NCBI GenBank assembly: GCA_026388315.1
Contig: JAPLKA010000055.1
Span: 124,001 to 188,000, forward strand
Length of the DNA stretch: 64,000 bases
Direction: 5' to 3'
Origin: Pseudomonadota bacterium
GTDB lineage: Bacteria; Desulfobacterota; Syntrophorhabdia; Syntrophorhabdales; Syntrophorhabdaceae
Numbering within the stretch: the first letter of the stretch is position 1; each line of letters starts with the position of its first letter. The position numbers were made by a program, and so were the translations under genes. Shown one piece after another: positions 18,650 through 28,199 of this stretch. The notes beneath the pieces are model-generated. The model ran no database searches. It worked only from the letters and a program-made list of their open reading frames with translations, and had not been told where the DNA came from.

Positions 18650-19333
18650 ATGATAAAGGTGTTTCTTGCGCGGCACGGTGAAACCGCTGGAAACAGCCAG
18701 GGACTTATCCTTGGACGAAAGGACTATCCTCTAACTGACAAAGGCATTAAGACCACCACGAAACTGGCTCATATTGTTATGGAGAGGCTTATGTCATATT
18801 CCGGAAGCCTTTCTTTTGTCGGAGATGGGTCCGGACTATTGCCGAAAGATGCCCGTGTGTTTAGAGGCCTCATCGTAGCCTCTTCCCTTGGCCGTGCCCT
18901 TGAGAGTGCGCGGATATATGCCGACAAAACCGGATGGCAGATAGAGGTGATGGCAGGGATGGCCGAGCTTTCCTGTGGACAATGGGAAGGACAACTCAGG
19001 AGCGTAGTAGCGCCGGATCGGCCCTTTATCCGTGCAGCATGGACGGCGTCCCCTCCTGAGGGTGAGGGCTATGCGAACGGAGAACTCCGGGTGGCCGAAG
19101 TCGTACGGAAGATAAAAATGATGGAGGGTTATGATGTAGCCATTGTCGTAGGTCACGCGGGGATAAACCGTGTCTTCCTGAAACTGTGGCTCGAGATGGA
19201 CCCGTTGTGCATCCTGAATGTCCATCAGTCCCATGAAACGATATACATACTGAATAGCGGTGACGATAAAGAAGTGGATTGGATACATGCTGACGGAACG
19301 ACCGGCCAGGGACTGATAGTTGAAAAACCATAA
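18650..19333 (+). CDS. Histidine phosphatase (phosphoglycerate-mutase-like) protein
   Basis: A 227-residue branch-1 histidine phosphatase. The catalytic His is in FLARHGETAGN and the second His in VVGHAGINR. Such proteins remove phosphate from sugars or nucleotide loops (for example alpha-ribazole phosphatase or ADP-heptose-type phosphatases); the substrate is unknown. GAGGAG precedes the ATG. The end overlaps the following radical SAM gene by 14 nt, so the two are co-translated. Confidence 0.9.
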   Translation: MIKVFLARHGETAGNSQGLILGRKDYPLTDKGIKTTTKLAHIVMERLMSYSGSLSFVGDGSGLLPKDARVFRGLIVASSLGRALESARIYADKTGWQIEVMAGMAELSCGQWEGQLRSVVAPDRPFIRAAWTASPPEGEGYANGELRVAEVVRKIKMMEGYDVAIVVGHAGINRVFLKLWLEMDPLCILNVHQSHETIYILNSGDDKEVDWIHADGTTGQGLIVEKP

Positions 19334-20816
19334 AATCCTTCTCATCGAACCCCCCTTTTACCGGCTTTTTAAAGAGACTTACGGGCTGGTCAGGTACCCC
19401 CTTTCTCTCGGGTATCTTGCGTCATCCGTAAAAGCAGGGACGGATTGGGATATCATGGCCTATAACGCTGATTTTACACCGGCCAGCGACCCCTTTGAAG
19501 TGACGTATTTTAAGGGTGCGGGCTTTGCGCGCTACCGCAGGACCCTCTGTGATGTATCGCACCGGATATGGCAGGGGATTCGGGATGTCATCTCCGGATA
19601 TGCACCGGCTGTTGTGGGCATCTCAGCAAAATCATCCACCTTTGCGTCTGTCCTCCGGGTCGCAGGTATTGCAAAAGCGATCAATCCCGAGATCATTGTC
19701 GTTGTCGGTGGTCCTCACCCTTCTGCCGTATTCTCAAAGGCATTTGACACGACAGGCATGAAAGGGGGTCGAGTCGACAGGACAGATGCGGGCGGCGAGG
19801 TTTTTTGCCGGGATATTGATATGTTTGTTGTCGGTGAGGGAGAAGAGACGATCGTTGCATTACTGGATGCCCTCGAAAGGCATAAGAGCCCTGACCGTAT
19901 CGGAGGGATTGTGTATAGAAAGGGGGAAGAGCTTATGGCAACCCTGCCGGGAAGACCCGTAGAAAACCTCGACGCGCTTCCCTTTCCCTATCAATATGCC
20001 CCTCACGTCTTAAAAGATTACGAAATCTACCCGTTATCCGCTTTCAGCAATGTTTTTGCTACACGGGGATGCCCTTACTGTTGCCTTTTCTGCGGGTCCA
20101 GAAACGTATGGGGGAAAGGCGTACGGTTCCGTTCACCCCGCAATGTGGTTGAAGAGATACTGAATCTGCAAAACATCGGCATCAAAGACATCCATTTTGG
20201 TGATGACACCTTCGGGGTTACAACACCATATCTCCAGACCCTTTGCCGGGCAATCAAGTCTTCATGCCCAGGGATCAGTTGGAGTTGTGAAATTCATGTT
20301 CGGCTCGTGAATGACAAAAACATATCCATTATGAAAGAAGCGGGGTGCTTCATGATCCAGCTCGGTATTGAGTCGGGGAATAACGAAATCCTGAAAGAAG
20401 TTAGAAAAGGCTTTACTATCGAGGAGGCGCTTGTAGCATGCAATATCATCAGGAACCACGGCATAAACCTGCAAACCTTTTTTATGGCCGGATTCCCTCA
20501 GGAGACAGAGGCGTCCCTCAAAGATACTGCGAAGGTCATCGAAGAGATTGAATGTGAAAAGATCATATACAGCATATTTACCCCTTATCCTGGCACGGAG
20601 GCTTTCGAACTTTGTCGGGGCAAGGGCATGATCACCCCCGACTATGACCCGTCCCTCTACTGCCACCAGAGCCCTGAAAACTGCTTCTGCGTCAATATAT
20701 CCCCTGAGCGTTTCAGGAAGCTGTCATCCCGTATTGAGGAGACGGTAGTGCAAAAAAACAGATTCTCATGGGCAAGGTCTTTGTTTGCGTTGCATGGCCC
20801 GTGGGAATCTCAATAG
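19320..20816 (+). CDS. B12-binding-domain radical SAM protein
   Basis: A 498-residue protein with an N-terminal cobalamin-binding-like Rossmann domain (LIEPPFYRLF to VVVGGPHPSAV) and a radical SAM domain whose C-x3-C-x2-C cluster motif is in RGCPYCCLFCGSRNVWG. It belongs to the large BchE/P-methylase-like group that modifies lipids, sugars or natural products. Translation starts at a TTG preceded by AGGGA, coupled to the phosphatase gene. Its last codons and TAG stop fall at the left edge of a dispersed hairpin repeat. Confidence 0.9.
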   Translation: MKNHKILLIEPPFYRLFKETYGLVRYPLSLGYLASSVKAGTDWDIMAYNADFTPASDPFEVTYFKGAGFARYRRTLCDVSHRIWQGIRDVISGYAPAVVGISAKSSTFASVLRVAGIAKAINPEIIVVVGGPHPSAVFSKAFDTTGMKGGRVDRTDAGGEVFCRDIDMFVVGEGEETIVALLDALERHKSPDRIGGIVYRKGEELMATLPGRPVENLDALPFPYQYAPHVLKDYEIYPLSAFSNVFATRGCPYCCLFCGSRNVWGKGVRFRSPRNVVEEILNLQNIGIKDIHFGDDTFGVTTPYLQTLCRAIKSSCPGISWSCEIHVRLVNDKNISIMKEAGCFMIQLGIESGNNEILKEVRKGFTIEEALVACNIIRNHGINLQTFFMAGFPQETEASLKDTAKVIEEIECEKIIYSIFTPYPGTEAFELCRGKGMITPDYDPSLYCHQSPENCFCVNISPERFRKLSSRIEETVVQKNRFSWARSLFALHGPWESQ

Positions 20817-20882
20817 CCCACACCGTGGGCGAGAAGGGGAGGCTCCGACAGCTTTGCTGGTGGAGGGGGCGACGTGAGCCCC
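20801..20882 (+). repeat. Dispersed hairpin repeat, copy B (type 1)
   Basis: It opens with GTGGGAATCT (half of the outer stem), then hairpin 1 GCCCAC-ACC-GTGGGC, hairpin 2 CTCC-GA-CAGC-TTT-GCTG-GT-GGAG and hairpin 3 GGGGC-GACGTGA-GCCCC. The TAG stop of the radical SAM gene is in its left part, and the convergent glycosyltransferase gene ends 34 nt beyond. Confidence 0.88.
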
Positions 20883-20915
20883 GGTAACAGGGCAATGCGC
20901 AGTCGAATGGAATAA

Positions 20916-22133
20916 TCAGAACGGACGCATACTTGACCAGTTTTCAAGGTCGGTAATGATGCCTTTGCCGATTCGGTATTTGTCAAAGCTGAAATGGAGG
21001 GGAACCGTGTTCCGGTTGAGAAGGTCCAAAAGGATATGGTCAGGGGGAGAGGCAAGTATATCCTTTTCAGCCATCACAATGACGTTATCCCGGGGGATGA
21101 GACATGCACGGCGCTCCTGCTCGCCGCTGGGATGGTGTTCCGGTATGATGAGCGCCCTCGAATCGGTCAGGAGGATCTCATTGATAATATTGTAGCCTGC
21201 ACGGCATACGACCAGTTTTGATACATGGATGAGGTCTATGAGGGGGTAAAAGAATGGCAGGAACCGGACATCCTCAAATAGGGGGTCGTTCTGTGAACCT
21301 TTAAAAATGTTCTGGTCAAGGTACGGGTCTATGATTATGATGATCTGGAAGCGCCGGCTCAGCCCTGTTCGATGAAATGCGGACATGAGGCACCGGCTCA
21401 AAGCGCCGACATCGCCGTGGCGGGAGAGGTTCATGAGAATGATGGGTTTGTCCGGCAGACGGAATCGCTTGAGAACCTCCTGCGGATCAGGCAATTCATC
21501 GAGATGTTTATCGGTTATTTTCCCCACATACCGGATTCTCGATTCAATGAGGGGATCATTGCCGAGGAACTCCCTGTTTACGTCTATGGTGGTTTTGTCA
21601 TCGAAGACATATATGAAGTCATACAATGATACATAATCGGTCAGCGGGAACTGGAATCGGCCTTCATGCGATCCTGGAGTACCACCCAAAATGCCCCGTG
21701 ATATGTTGACCAGGGGGAATTCGTCCGGTGTCCCTTTGCAGGCCTTTTTTCTGGCAAGAAGAGGGGTGACTTCGCCTGACAACCCGGCTATATAGTGCTC
21801 GATCATCAGTGCGTCAGGCCTGAAGAAATCAAATGAGCCAGCAATAGCCCTTTTTCGGTATTCAAGGATATCATCAAGGCTTGTCTCATGGAGATACCGG
21901 GGAGATAAAGAACCGCCTTCGCCAGTTATCACTTTTTTTACACTCGGGAGCTTGATGACTTCAATACCTTGTCTCAACAGGATATGAGGCACCGATGTGC
22001 CCGACACGACAAGAAAATCAATATCGGGCCGCCATTTTTTTATGCCAGTAATAATCGCCAGGACCCTGAAGGTGTGACCAAGGCCTATAGAATTATGTGT
22101 GTAAATGAGGATGCGGTGAATACGGTTTGACAA
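20916..22133 (-). CDS. Predicted MurG/GT28-like glycosyltransferase
   Basis: A 405-residue protein with an N-terminal glycine motif (IYTHNSIGLGHTFRVLAI) and a C-terminal donor-binding part (LIHVSKLVVCRAGYNIINEIL, IIPEHHPSGEQERRA), as in MurG-like and COG4671-type predicted glycosyltransferases. It starts at TTG with GGAG five nt upstream. Acceptor and sugar are unknown, but the surrounding genes favour a surface glycan. Confidence 0.82.
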   Translation of the reverse strand: MSNRIHRILIYTHNSIGLGHTFRVLAIITGIKKWRPDIDFLVVSGTSVPHILLRQGIEVIKLPSVKKVITGEGGSLSPRYLHETSLDDILEYRKRAIAGSFDFFRPDALMIEHYIAGLSGEVTPLLARKKACKGTPDEFPLVNISRGILGGTPGSHEGRFQFPLTDYVSLYDFIYVFDDKTTIDVNREFLGNDPLIESRIRYVGKITDKHLDELPDPQEVLKRFRLPDKPIILMNLSRHGDVGALSRCLMSAFHRTGLSRRFQIIIIIDPYLDQNIFKGSQNDPLFEDVRFLPFFYPLIDLIHVSKLVVCRAGYNIINEILLTDSRALIIPEHHPSGEQERRACLIPRDNVIVMAEKDILASPPDHILLDLLNRNTVPLHFSFDKYRIGKGIITDLENWSSMRPF

Positions 22134-22215
22134 AATAGCTCCGTTTAATGCAGTCTATAAAAGAGATTTATATATGTCAAACAATTAATCAGGGGTTATC
22201 AGGTAAGCCTACGGT

Positions 22216-24882
22216 ATGAAACGTTTTCTTTCAAAAACGCTTAACATATATGATCAGGAAATTAGAAAATTCCTCTGGATAGGCGCTATCTTTTTCGGCA
22301 TCTTCTTTATCATGGCCATTTTCCGTAGCTATGTGGATACCACATTTCTCAAACGCTATGGCGCCGGCTCTATTCCGCTCATGCTGCTCATTAACGGTGT
22401 CGTGACCATCGTTGTTTTCGGATTTATGAATCGTCTCAATATGAAATTCCCCGATCATAGACTCCTGAGCGGTTTTCTTATACTATGCGCCCTTGCGATA
22501 ACAATCCTCTTTTTTATGATTCAGGGGGGGAGTATAATCGCCTATCCGGTACTTTTTCAAATCCTGAACCTCCAGGACTCGTTTTTTTTGGTATACCTCT
22601 GGAACATGGCATGCGATCTCTTTGATGCCCGTCAGGGAAAACGCATTTTCCCCCTCATTATGGCGGGACAGGTGCTGGGAACCACGCTGGGGAGTTTTAT
22701 CGTGGCGCCCCTTGCTTCATACGCCGGATATGAGCCTCTCCTTATTATCACCTCGGCAGGTTACTTTGCTATCGCATCGGCGATGGCCTTTTCGGCTGGA
22801 AGGATGGTCGGTTCCCTTGCCCCTGAAAAAACAGAAGAAAAGACGTTAAGTAAAGGCCCGGCGGAAATCTTGTCTATCATGAGGCAGTATCCCATTATAC
22901 GCTATCTGATTATATCGGGCCTTATTCCGAATATCCTGCTGCCTGTCTTTACATATCAGTTCAGCGTTATTGCCCAGCACAGCTTTACCTCAGAGCACTC
23001 TCTGCTGACCTTCCTCAGTGTATTCAGGGGGGGTACAACGCTGATAAGTTTCATTCTCCTTTTTGTAATGGGTCGTGCCTATACAAGAATGGGGCTGCCC
23101 AACGCATCAATGATTCAGCCGTTAAATTTTGTTTGTGTTTTTACTGCGCTGACTCCCTTTTTCAATATATTTACGGCAGCATATGGCCAGTTTTCCACCA
23201 TATTCATCCAGAGGGCCATTGCCGGACCTGCCAACAAAGTCCTCTTTAATGTGGTGCCTGAGACTGTCGCAGCATGGAGCCGTGTATTTGTAAGGGGAAC
23301 CGTAATAAAGGCAGCTGTCATTATAGGCGCCCTTATCATGGTTGTACTGAAGCATGTGGTAAGTGCAAAAGGGTTGGCCCCTGTTGCAGCCGTAATTGCT
23401 CTGTATTGGATTTTCGAGACCGTTCTTTTCAAAAGACGATACAAAGAGGGGCTTAAACAGGTGCTCATGGACGGAGGTATCGATTTCGACCGTATCGAAT
23501 CAGAGATTGCCATGGAACAGGATGTAACGCCTATGGTTTTCCAGGCCTGCAGTATTGCCACCGGGCAGCACAAAGGCCGCAGGGAGATGGTATGTCATGA
23601 GGATATCACGCCCGAAATAGCGCTGAAACAATTGAACAGCAAAGACGACCTTGTACGGGCTGAGGCGGTGGTTTTCTTCGGCGGCCATCGTGACCCGCGG
23701 GCCATTAACCGCTTGATTCAGAGCCTCGATGACAAGGAGGTAGTCAGGGAAAGGGCTGTCGAATCCATTGCCGCCTATGGCGAAGGTGCCAGGCCATTTC
23801 TCGAAACAGCTTTACTGGACAGCCCTATAAGGATTCAACTGGGTATCATTGAGGCCATGAGATGTTCAGGCATGAAGGATTTTAATGTAACGCCTTTTAT
23901 GTTCAAGGTATTAACAACAGCATACAACAATTTGATTGCAGCGGAAGCTCTTTCGCGTCATCCCGGCTCACATAGCTACGATATGCTGAAGACCCACCTT
24001 TATGAACAGAATGAAGAGATCATGGGCGCTGTCTTTTATGCCCTTTGGGTACGCTATGACGATATGAGATTGATGTATGAGTCCCTCCGCACCGGCAAGG
24101 CTTCTGCTGCTGTGGAGATGGTGGAGACATCCATCGACAGGGAGACGGCAAGGTATCTCATCCCCCTCATCGATGAGATACCTTTTGCCGAAAAGATAGA
24201 GCGTGGGAGACAGGTTCTACCTCTCTTACAAACAAACGATATTGCCTATATCTTTTCCGGGTTAACAAGAAGCGATGACCCTGTCACAAGGATGCTCGTG
24301 GCGTATGCCGTAGGTGAACATATGCCCAATATGAGTTTTTACCCTGTTGCAGAATGGCTTCTCGATGATCGGGATGAAGGGGTGAGGCAGGCTGCTGCCT
24401 ATGCAGTACAACGGTGCATGAAAGGAGACGCAAAGATGCCTGAAATTATTTATGATATGGACATTTTGAAAAAGGAGGCCCTTTTTAAGGGCATCACCAT
24501 TAAGGGATATAAGGCCATTGCCTCTATCGCAACACAGAAATTTTATAAAGCAGGGGATATCCTTATCGGTGAAGGGAAGGAGGTCCTGTCGCTCTATATT
24601 ATCACGGATGGCCAGGTACACGTCTTTACCCATTACGGGACCGATAGGCAACAGCTTATGGGTACGTTGACAGACGGGGACGTTATGGGTGAACTCTACC
24701 TTTTTAGCCATCTCCCTGCAGGTGAAACCTATGTGGTGGCATCGGACTTTCTGGAGGCCCTTGTCTTCAACCGTCATGCCTTTTATGAGATTATGAATCT
24801 CCATCCCCAAATCGGAATAAACCTTTGCAGACAATTTTCCGTGAGGTTGGCCGGGGAGAAAAATAAATCTCAGGGGCAGTAA
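22216..24882 (+). CDS. Transporter-HEAT-cyclic nucleotide-binding fusion protein
   Basis: An 888-residue protein in three parts. Residues 1-410 form about ten to twelve membrane helices of the MFS/ATP-ADP-translocase-like type (FLWIGAIFFGIFFIMAIF, IMAGQVLGTTLGSFIVAPL). Residues about 440-730 are HEAT-like helical repeats (LVRAEAVVFFGG, ERAVESIAAYG, VRQAAAYAVQRC). Residues about 750-880 are a cNMP-binding domain (FYKAGDILIGEGKEVLSLYI, GDVMGELYLF). It could be a transporter gated by a nucleotide or a membrane-tethered sensor. The transported solute is unknown, and the key residues of true nucleotide exchangers cannot be judged by eye. Confidence 0.85.
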   Translation: MKRFLSKTLNIYDQEIRKFLWIGAIFFGIFFIMAIFRSYVDTTFLKRYGAGSIPLMLLINGVVTIVVFGFMNRLNMKFPDHRLLSGFLILCALAITILFFMIQGGSIIAYPVLFQILNLQDSFFLVYLWNMACDLFDARQGKRIFPLIMAGQVLGTTLGSFIVAPLASYAGYEPLLIITSAGYFAIASAMAFSAGRMVGSLAPEKTEEKTLSKGPAEILSIMRQYPIIRYLIISGLIPNILLPVFTYQFSVIAQHSFTSEHSLLTFLSVFRGGTTLISFILLFVMGRAYTRMGLPNASMIQPLNFVCVFTALTPFFNIFTAAYGQFSTIFIQRAIAGPANKVLFNVVPETVAAWSRVFVRGTVIKAAVIIGALIMVVLKHVVSAKGLAPVAAVIALYWIFETVLFKRRYKEGLKQVLMDGGIDFDRIESEIAMEQDVTPMVFQACSIATGQHKGRREMVCHEDITPEIALKQLNSKDDLVRAEAVVFFGGHRDPRAINRLIQSLDDKEVVRERAVESIAAYGEGARPFLETALLDSPIRIQLGIIEAMRCSGMKDFNVTPFMFKVLTTAYNNLIAAEALSRHPGSHSYDMLKTHLYEQNEEIMGAVFYALWVRYDDMRLMYESLRTGKASAAVEMVETSIDRETARYLIPLIDEIPFAEKIERGRQVLPLLQTNDIAYIFSGLTRSDDPVTRMLVAYAVGEHMPNMSFYPVAEWLLDDRDEGVRQAAAYAVQRCMKGDAKMPEIIYDMDILKKEALFKGITIKGYKAIASIATQKFYKAGDILIGEGKEVLSLYIITDGQVHVFTHYGTDRQQLMGTLTDGDVMGELYLFSHLPAGETYVVASDFLEALVFNRHAFYEIMNLHPQIGINLCRQFSVRLAGEKNKSQGQ

Positions 24883-24960
24883 TCTACTATTCAGCTCGCA
24901 CGGCGAGCGAGAGGGGGAGGCTCACACGGTTTTGCCGGGTGAGGGGGCAACGCGAGCCCC
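24883..24960 (+). repeat. Dispersed hairpin repeat, copy C (type 1)
   Basis: Lies between two convergent genes. Hairpin 1 is GCTCGC-ACG-GCGAGC, hairpin 2 is CTCAC-A-CGG-TTTTG-CCG-G-GTGAG, and hairpin 3 is GGGGC-AACGCGA-GCCCC. The outer stem is present only as a half (AATCTACTATTC). Confidence 0.88.
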
Positions 24961-24976
24961 TTTGATAGCCGGGGCT

Positions 24977-26041
24977 TCACAGAAGCAGTTCATCGGGGAC
25001 AGGCATCTTTTCTGTCAATGCATGGAACAGTTTCACATATGTATCTACCCTCTGCTCCCATGAGTGTTTATGTGCCATAAAGGCCATTACTGCTTCCCTT
25101 TTGTCTGACGGCGGGTGTTGAAGGAGCGACCGGGCCTTTTCTGTCAGGTCTTCCATATCATCGTATTTAAAGGTCAAACCGAGGCCGGTCTCACGAATGA
25201 GTGTATTATTAACAATGGGCTCTTCGGAAAGCACCGGGAGGCCGCCCCTGAGATAACTGAATATTTTCGACATATCGTTGTCGAAAGGATAAGGGCCTGT
25301 GGCGATGGCAAGGCCCATGCGGGCATGAAAGACATAATTCCATATCTCGTCTTCAGATAATGATCCGTGCTGCACCACCAGAGGACTGAGCGCATGCTGT
25401 TCCTTTCCGGAGTATAGGCATGACTTGTCTGAGCCGATGAAGTGAATCTTTGCCACCCCCTCGAAACGCCGGGAGATTTCATTGATTACAGGGATCATGC
25501 GCGGTGCTGCAAGGCTTCCGAGAAAGAGGATAACCTTTTCATGAGGACTGAAAGGGTTTTTCCCCGGCAGCGGGATCACAGAAGGGCACCCGGTAGGGAC
25601 ACACACGACAGGGGAGGCTGGGCCATACAGGGCATGCCACCTCTCTCCGTTTTCAGCATTGTTCACGATAACACAGGAGGCCCGTTCCCTGATAAGGGCC
25701 TGGCATCTCAGGAGTTGTTCCCTCATTGACTCATCCCGTTCAGGTAACAGGTCGTCTACAACCCGCACAATCCTGGAAACTACCGGTCCTTCATAACCGT
25801 CAATCAGATCAATAGAAAAATGATAGCAGGTTTTCACGAGGTCATAACGGCCTGATTTTAGGGAGCTTAAATGGCATACAGGCACAACTCCATCAATGAA
25901 TCCATCTTCTTCAACAGGGGCAAGGATTTCCGTTTCCATGCCTTTATGTATCAATCCCTTTGATATGGCACGAAGGCGGATCAGATCGATGCTTGCCGGC
26001 GGCGCCAAGGGGTTTTTATGAAAGACAATTGCTATCTTCAT
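24977..26041 (-). CDS. Glycosyltransferase (GT4-like)
   Basis: A 354-residue GT-B-type protein: N-terminal IAIVFHKNPLAPPASIDLIR, middle VVCVPTGCPSVIPLPG and VILFLGSLAAPRMIPVI at the start of the donor domain, then YLRGGLPVLSEEPIVNNTLI near the C-terminus. Overall layout matches group-1 glycosyltransferases, though the E-x7-E motif is weak, so the donor site may be divergent. It is the last gene of the glycan-related region. Confidence 0.8.
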   Translation of the reverse strand: MKIAIVFHKNPLAPPASIDLIRLRAISKGLIHKGMETEILAPVEEDGFIDGVVPVCHLSSLKSGRYDLVKTCYHFSIDLIDGYEGPVVSRIVRVVDDLLPERDESMREQLLRCQALIRERASCVIVNNAENGERWHALYGPASPVVCVPTGCPSVIPLPGKNPFSPHEKVILFLGSLAAPRMIPVINEISRRFEGVAKIHFIGSDKSCLYSGKEQHALSPLVVQHGSLSEDEIWNYVFHARMGLAIATGPYPFDNDMSKIFSYLRGGLPVLSEEPIVNNTLIRETGLGLTFKYDDMEDLTEKARSLLQHPPSDKREAVMAFMAHKHSWEQRVDTYVKLFHALTEKMPVPDELLL

Positions 26042-26132
26042 TTTAATGTTTTCGTCATCTCAAGAACAATTCCCACTCAATAAGCGAAAGAACGCGGATA
26101 AAAATTGATAATCATCCCCTGCTGCATTGCCG

Positions 26133-26366
26133 CTATGGTTGTTGATCCAATTTTTTTGCCGGTTTTAGAAGCATATACGCAGGCAGGATTACCAATGCAA
26201 GGAAAATCAGATAGACTGCAGGGGCTATAAGAACTCCCGTTGTTTTGATCAGACAGGTACTCACCATCGGCGCAGTACCGCAGAAAAATGCGAAAATTCT
26301 AAACCTTAGATTGCTTTCCCATTCATGTTTCGTTGACTCCCAACCCATATATTCATTGTCCTTCAA
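26133..26366 (-). pseudogene. Remnant of an MHS-type (ProP-like) MFS transporter
   Basis: A 77-codon frame whose segment FFCGTAPMVSTCLIKTTG followed by APAVYLIFLALVILPAYMLL resembles the last two helices of metabolite:H+ symporters of the MHS family. The normal protein has about 430 residues and 12 helices. Nothing upstream supplies the rest, so this is probably a decayed C-terminal fragment; an independent small membrane protein is the alternative. Confidence 0.55.
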
Positions 26367-26787
26367 TTCTATTTTGATTTCAACTTAAAAACACTTAATA
26401 GATTACCGAATATTGGGTCGAAATATATGTGTTTCTAAAAATGGTACAGATATTCTCTTTCAGGAAGCAAAGAACCGAGTCAGATTGGATAATTGTGGCG
26501 CACCCAAGGGAGGGAGTATTGTTATCTCCGGCAAGTTGCTGGCTCCCCCCCGGCATACCCTGTGGGACGGTAGCCTTGCAGTCCGGGACGCTCTACAATC
26601 AACGTAACTATGCAAGGCTATATAGTCCTCTCAGGCTTAGCCTTCATTCTACAGGCAATACGATTATGAGTTACTTAAAGGTATGGAATACGGTTGTCCG
26701 AATTTACAAACCTTTCATTTCTGCCTTTACACTCTCTGTCAAAAACTGCTAAAACATTCTCATGTATTCTGAATTCAGGAGATTGCA
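26367..26787. other. Intergenic stretch without a supported gene
   Basis: Two overlapping short frames (26413-26607, 26429-26752) have no ribosome site and no family resemblance. The right end carries the AGGAG ribosome site of the next gene. I see no RNA gene. Confidence 0.5.
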
Positions 26788-28098
26788 GTGGATAGACCCT
26801 TTTTAGAAGTTTTACTTATAGCAGTTCTCATAATTCTCAACGGTATTTTTTCTGCCGGTGAGATTGCCATCATCTCTTCACGGAAAAGCAAGATTAAAGA
26901 GATGATAAAAAACAAGAAAGGAAAAAGGGCCGAAGCCTTGCTCGAAATGAAAGAGAATCCGGAAAGGTTTCTTTCTGCAGTGCAGATTGGTATAACGCTT
27001 TTTGGTACCCTTGCTTCCGCTATAGGCGGTATCCTTGCGGTACAATATGTGAAGCCTGTAATACATGCCATGCCTTATATCGGTGTTTTTGACGATACTA
27101 TCTCCCTTGTTATCGTGGTAGCAATCCTTACCTATATCTTTCTTGTTGTCGGAGAGCTTGTGCCCAAATATATCGGTATGAACTATAAAGAAAAGGTGGC
27201 ATTATGGATTGTTCCGATCTTCCAGCTTACTTCAAGATTCCTCTTCATGTTTGTAAATTTTCTCTCATTGTCAACAATGCTTGTTGTCAGAAGCCTTTCC
27301 CTTAAGAAGGGTGAGGAACATATCGGTGAAGGCGAGATTAAGATATTGCTTGAAGAAGGCAGGCGGAAAGGCGTTTTTGATGAGACCGAGGAAAAGCTTA
27401 TCCATGGCGTTTTTGAATTTGCCGACCGGTCGGTAAAAGAGATTATGGTTCCCAGGCCGAACATTTACAGTATCAATATCGAGGATGGCATGGACGAGAT
27501 ATTGAAATATATTGTTGAGAACGAATTTTCCCGGTATCCGGTCTGCAAGGGGAGCCTTGATAGTGTTATCGGGCTTGTCTATCACAAGGACATCGCTAAG
27601 CAGATATGGCTGAAGAATCCCATTTACCTGGAGAACATCCTCAAAAAACCTTATTTCATACCCGATACAATGGAAATAAGCATTCTCCTCAAAGAGATGC
27701 AGAAAAGGCGCCAGCACCTTGCCATTGTGGTGGACGAATATGGAACCACCGCCGGCATTGTGACGCTTGAAGACATTATGGAAGAGATTTTCGGGGAGAT
27801 AATGGATGAAACCGACGTGGACGACAGGATCGAAAGATTGAAGGACGGCTCTATTATTATCGATGCCTCTTATTCAATCAGGGATCTGAATATCAGGCTT
27901 GACATCGATATTCCCGAGTCTCCGGATTATGAAACGCTTGGCGGATTTGTACTCAACCAGTTGCAGGGTATGGCCAGGGGAGGCGAGATGATTGACCATG
28001 GCATATACAGGTTTATAGTGGTCGGAGTAGAAGGAATAAGAATTACCAGGGTAAAACTCGAAAAACCAAGGAAAAGACAGACAGGTATCTTAAAATAG
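26788..28098 (+). CDS. CorC/HlyC-family membrane protein (DUF21-CBS-CorC domains)
   Basis: A 436-residue protein. DUF21 membrane domain (residues 1-190; [19 protein letters not shown]), a CBS pair (about 210-330; [46 protein letters not shown], which is the family signature) and a C-terminal CorC_HlyC FAD-like domain. Members are linked to Mg2+/Co2+ efflux; the name haemolysin is historical. Start is GTG with AGGAG seven nt upstream. Confidence 0.92.
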   Translation: MDRPFLEVLLIAVLIILNGIFSAGEIAIISSRKSKIKEMIKNKKGKRAEALLEMKENPERFLSAVQIGITLFGTLASAIGGILAVQYVKPVIHAMPYIGVFDDTISLVIVVAILTYIFLVVGELVPKYIGMNYKEKVALWIVPIFQLTSRFLFMFVNFLSLSTMLVVRSLSLKKGEEHIGEGEIKILLEEGRRKGVFDETEEKLIHGVFEFADRSVKEIMVPRPNIYSINIEDGMDEILKYIVENEFSRYPVCKGSLDSVIGLVYHKDIAKQIWLKNPIYLENILKKPYFIPDTMEISILLKEMQKRRQHLAIVVDEYGTTAGIVTLEDIMEEIFGEIMDETDVDDRIERLKDGSIIIDASYSIRDLNIRLDIDIPESPDYETLGGFVLNQLQGMARGGEMIDHGIYRFIVVGVEGIRITRVKLEKPRKRQTGILK

Positions 28099-28199
28099 TA
28101 AAATCTTATAAATCAGCCTGAAGTTATTCTTAATATCAATTTGACAAATATCAATTATGAATATTAAAGTTAGCCTATATTCTGTGGAGGTTAACATTA

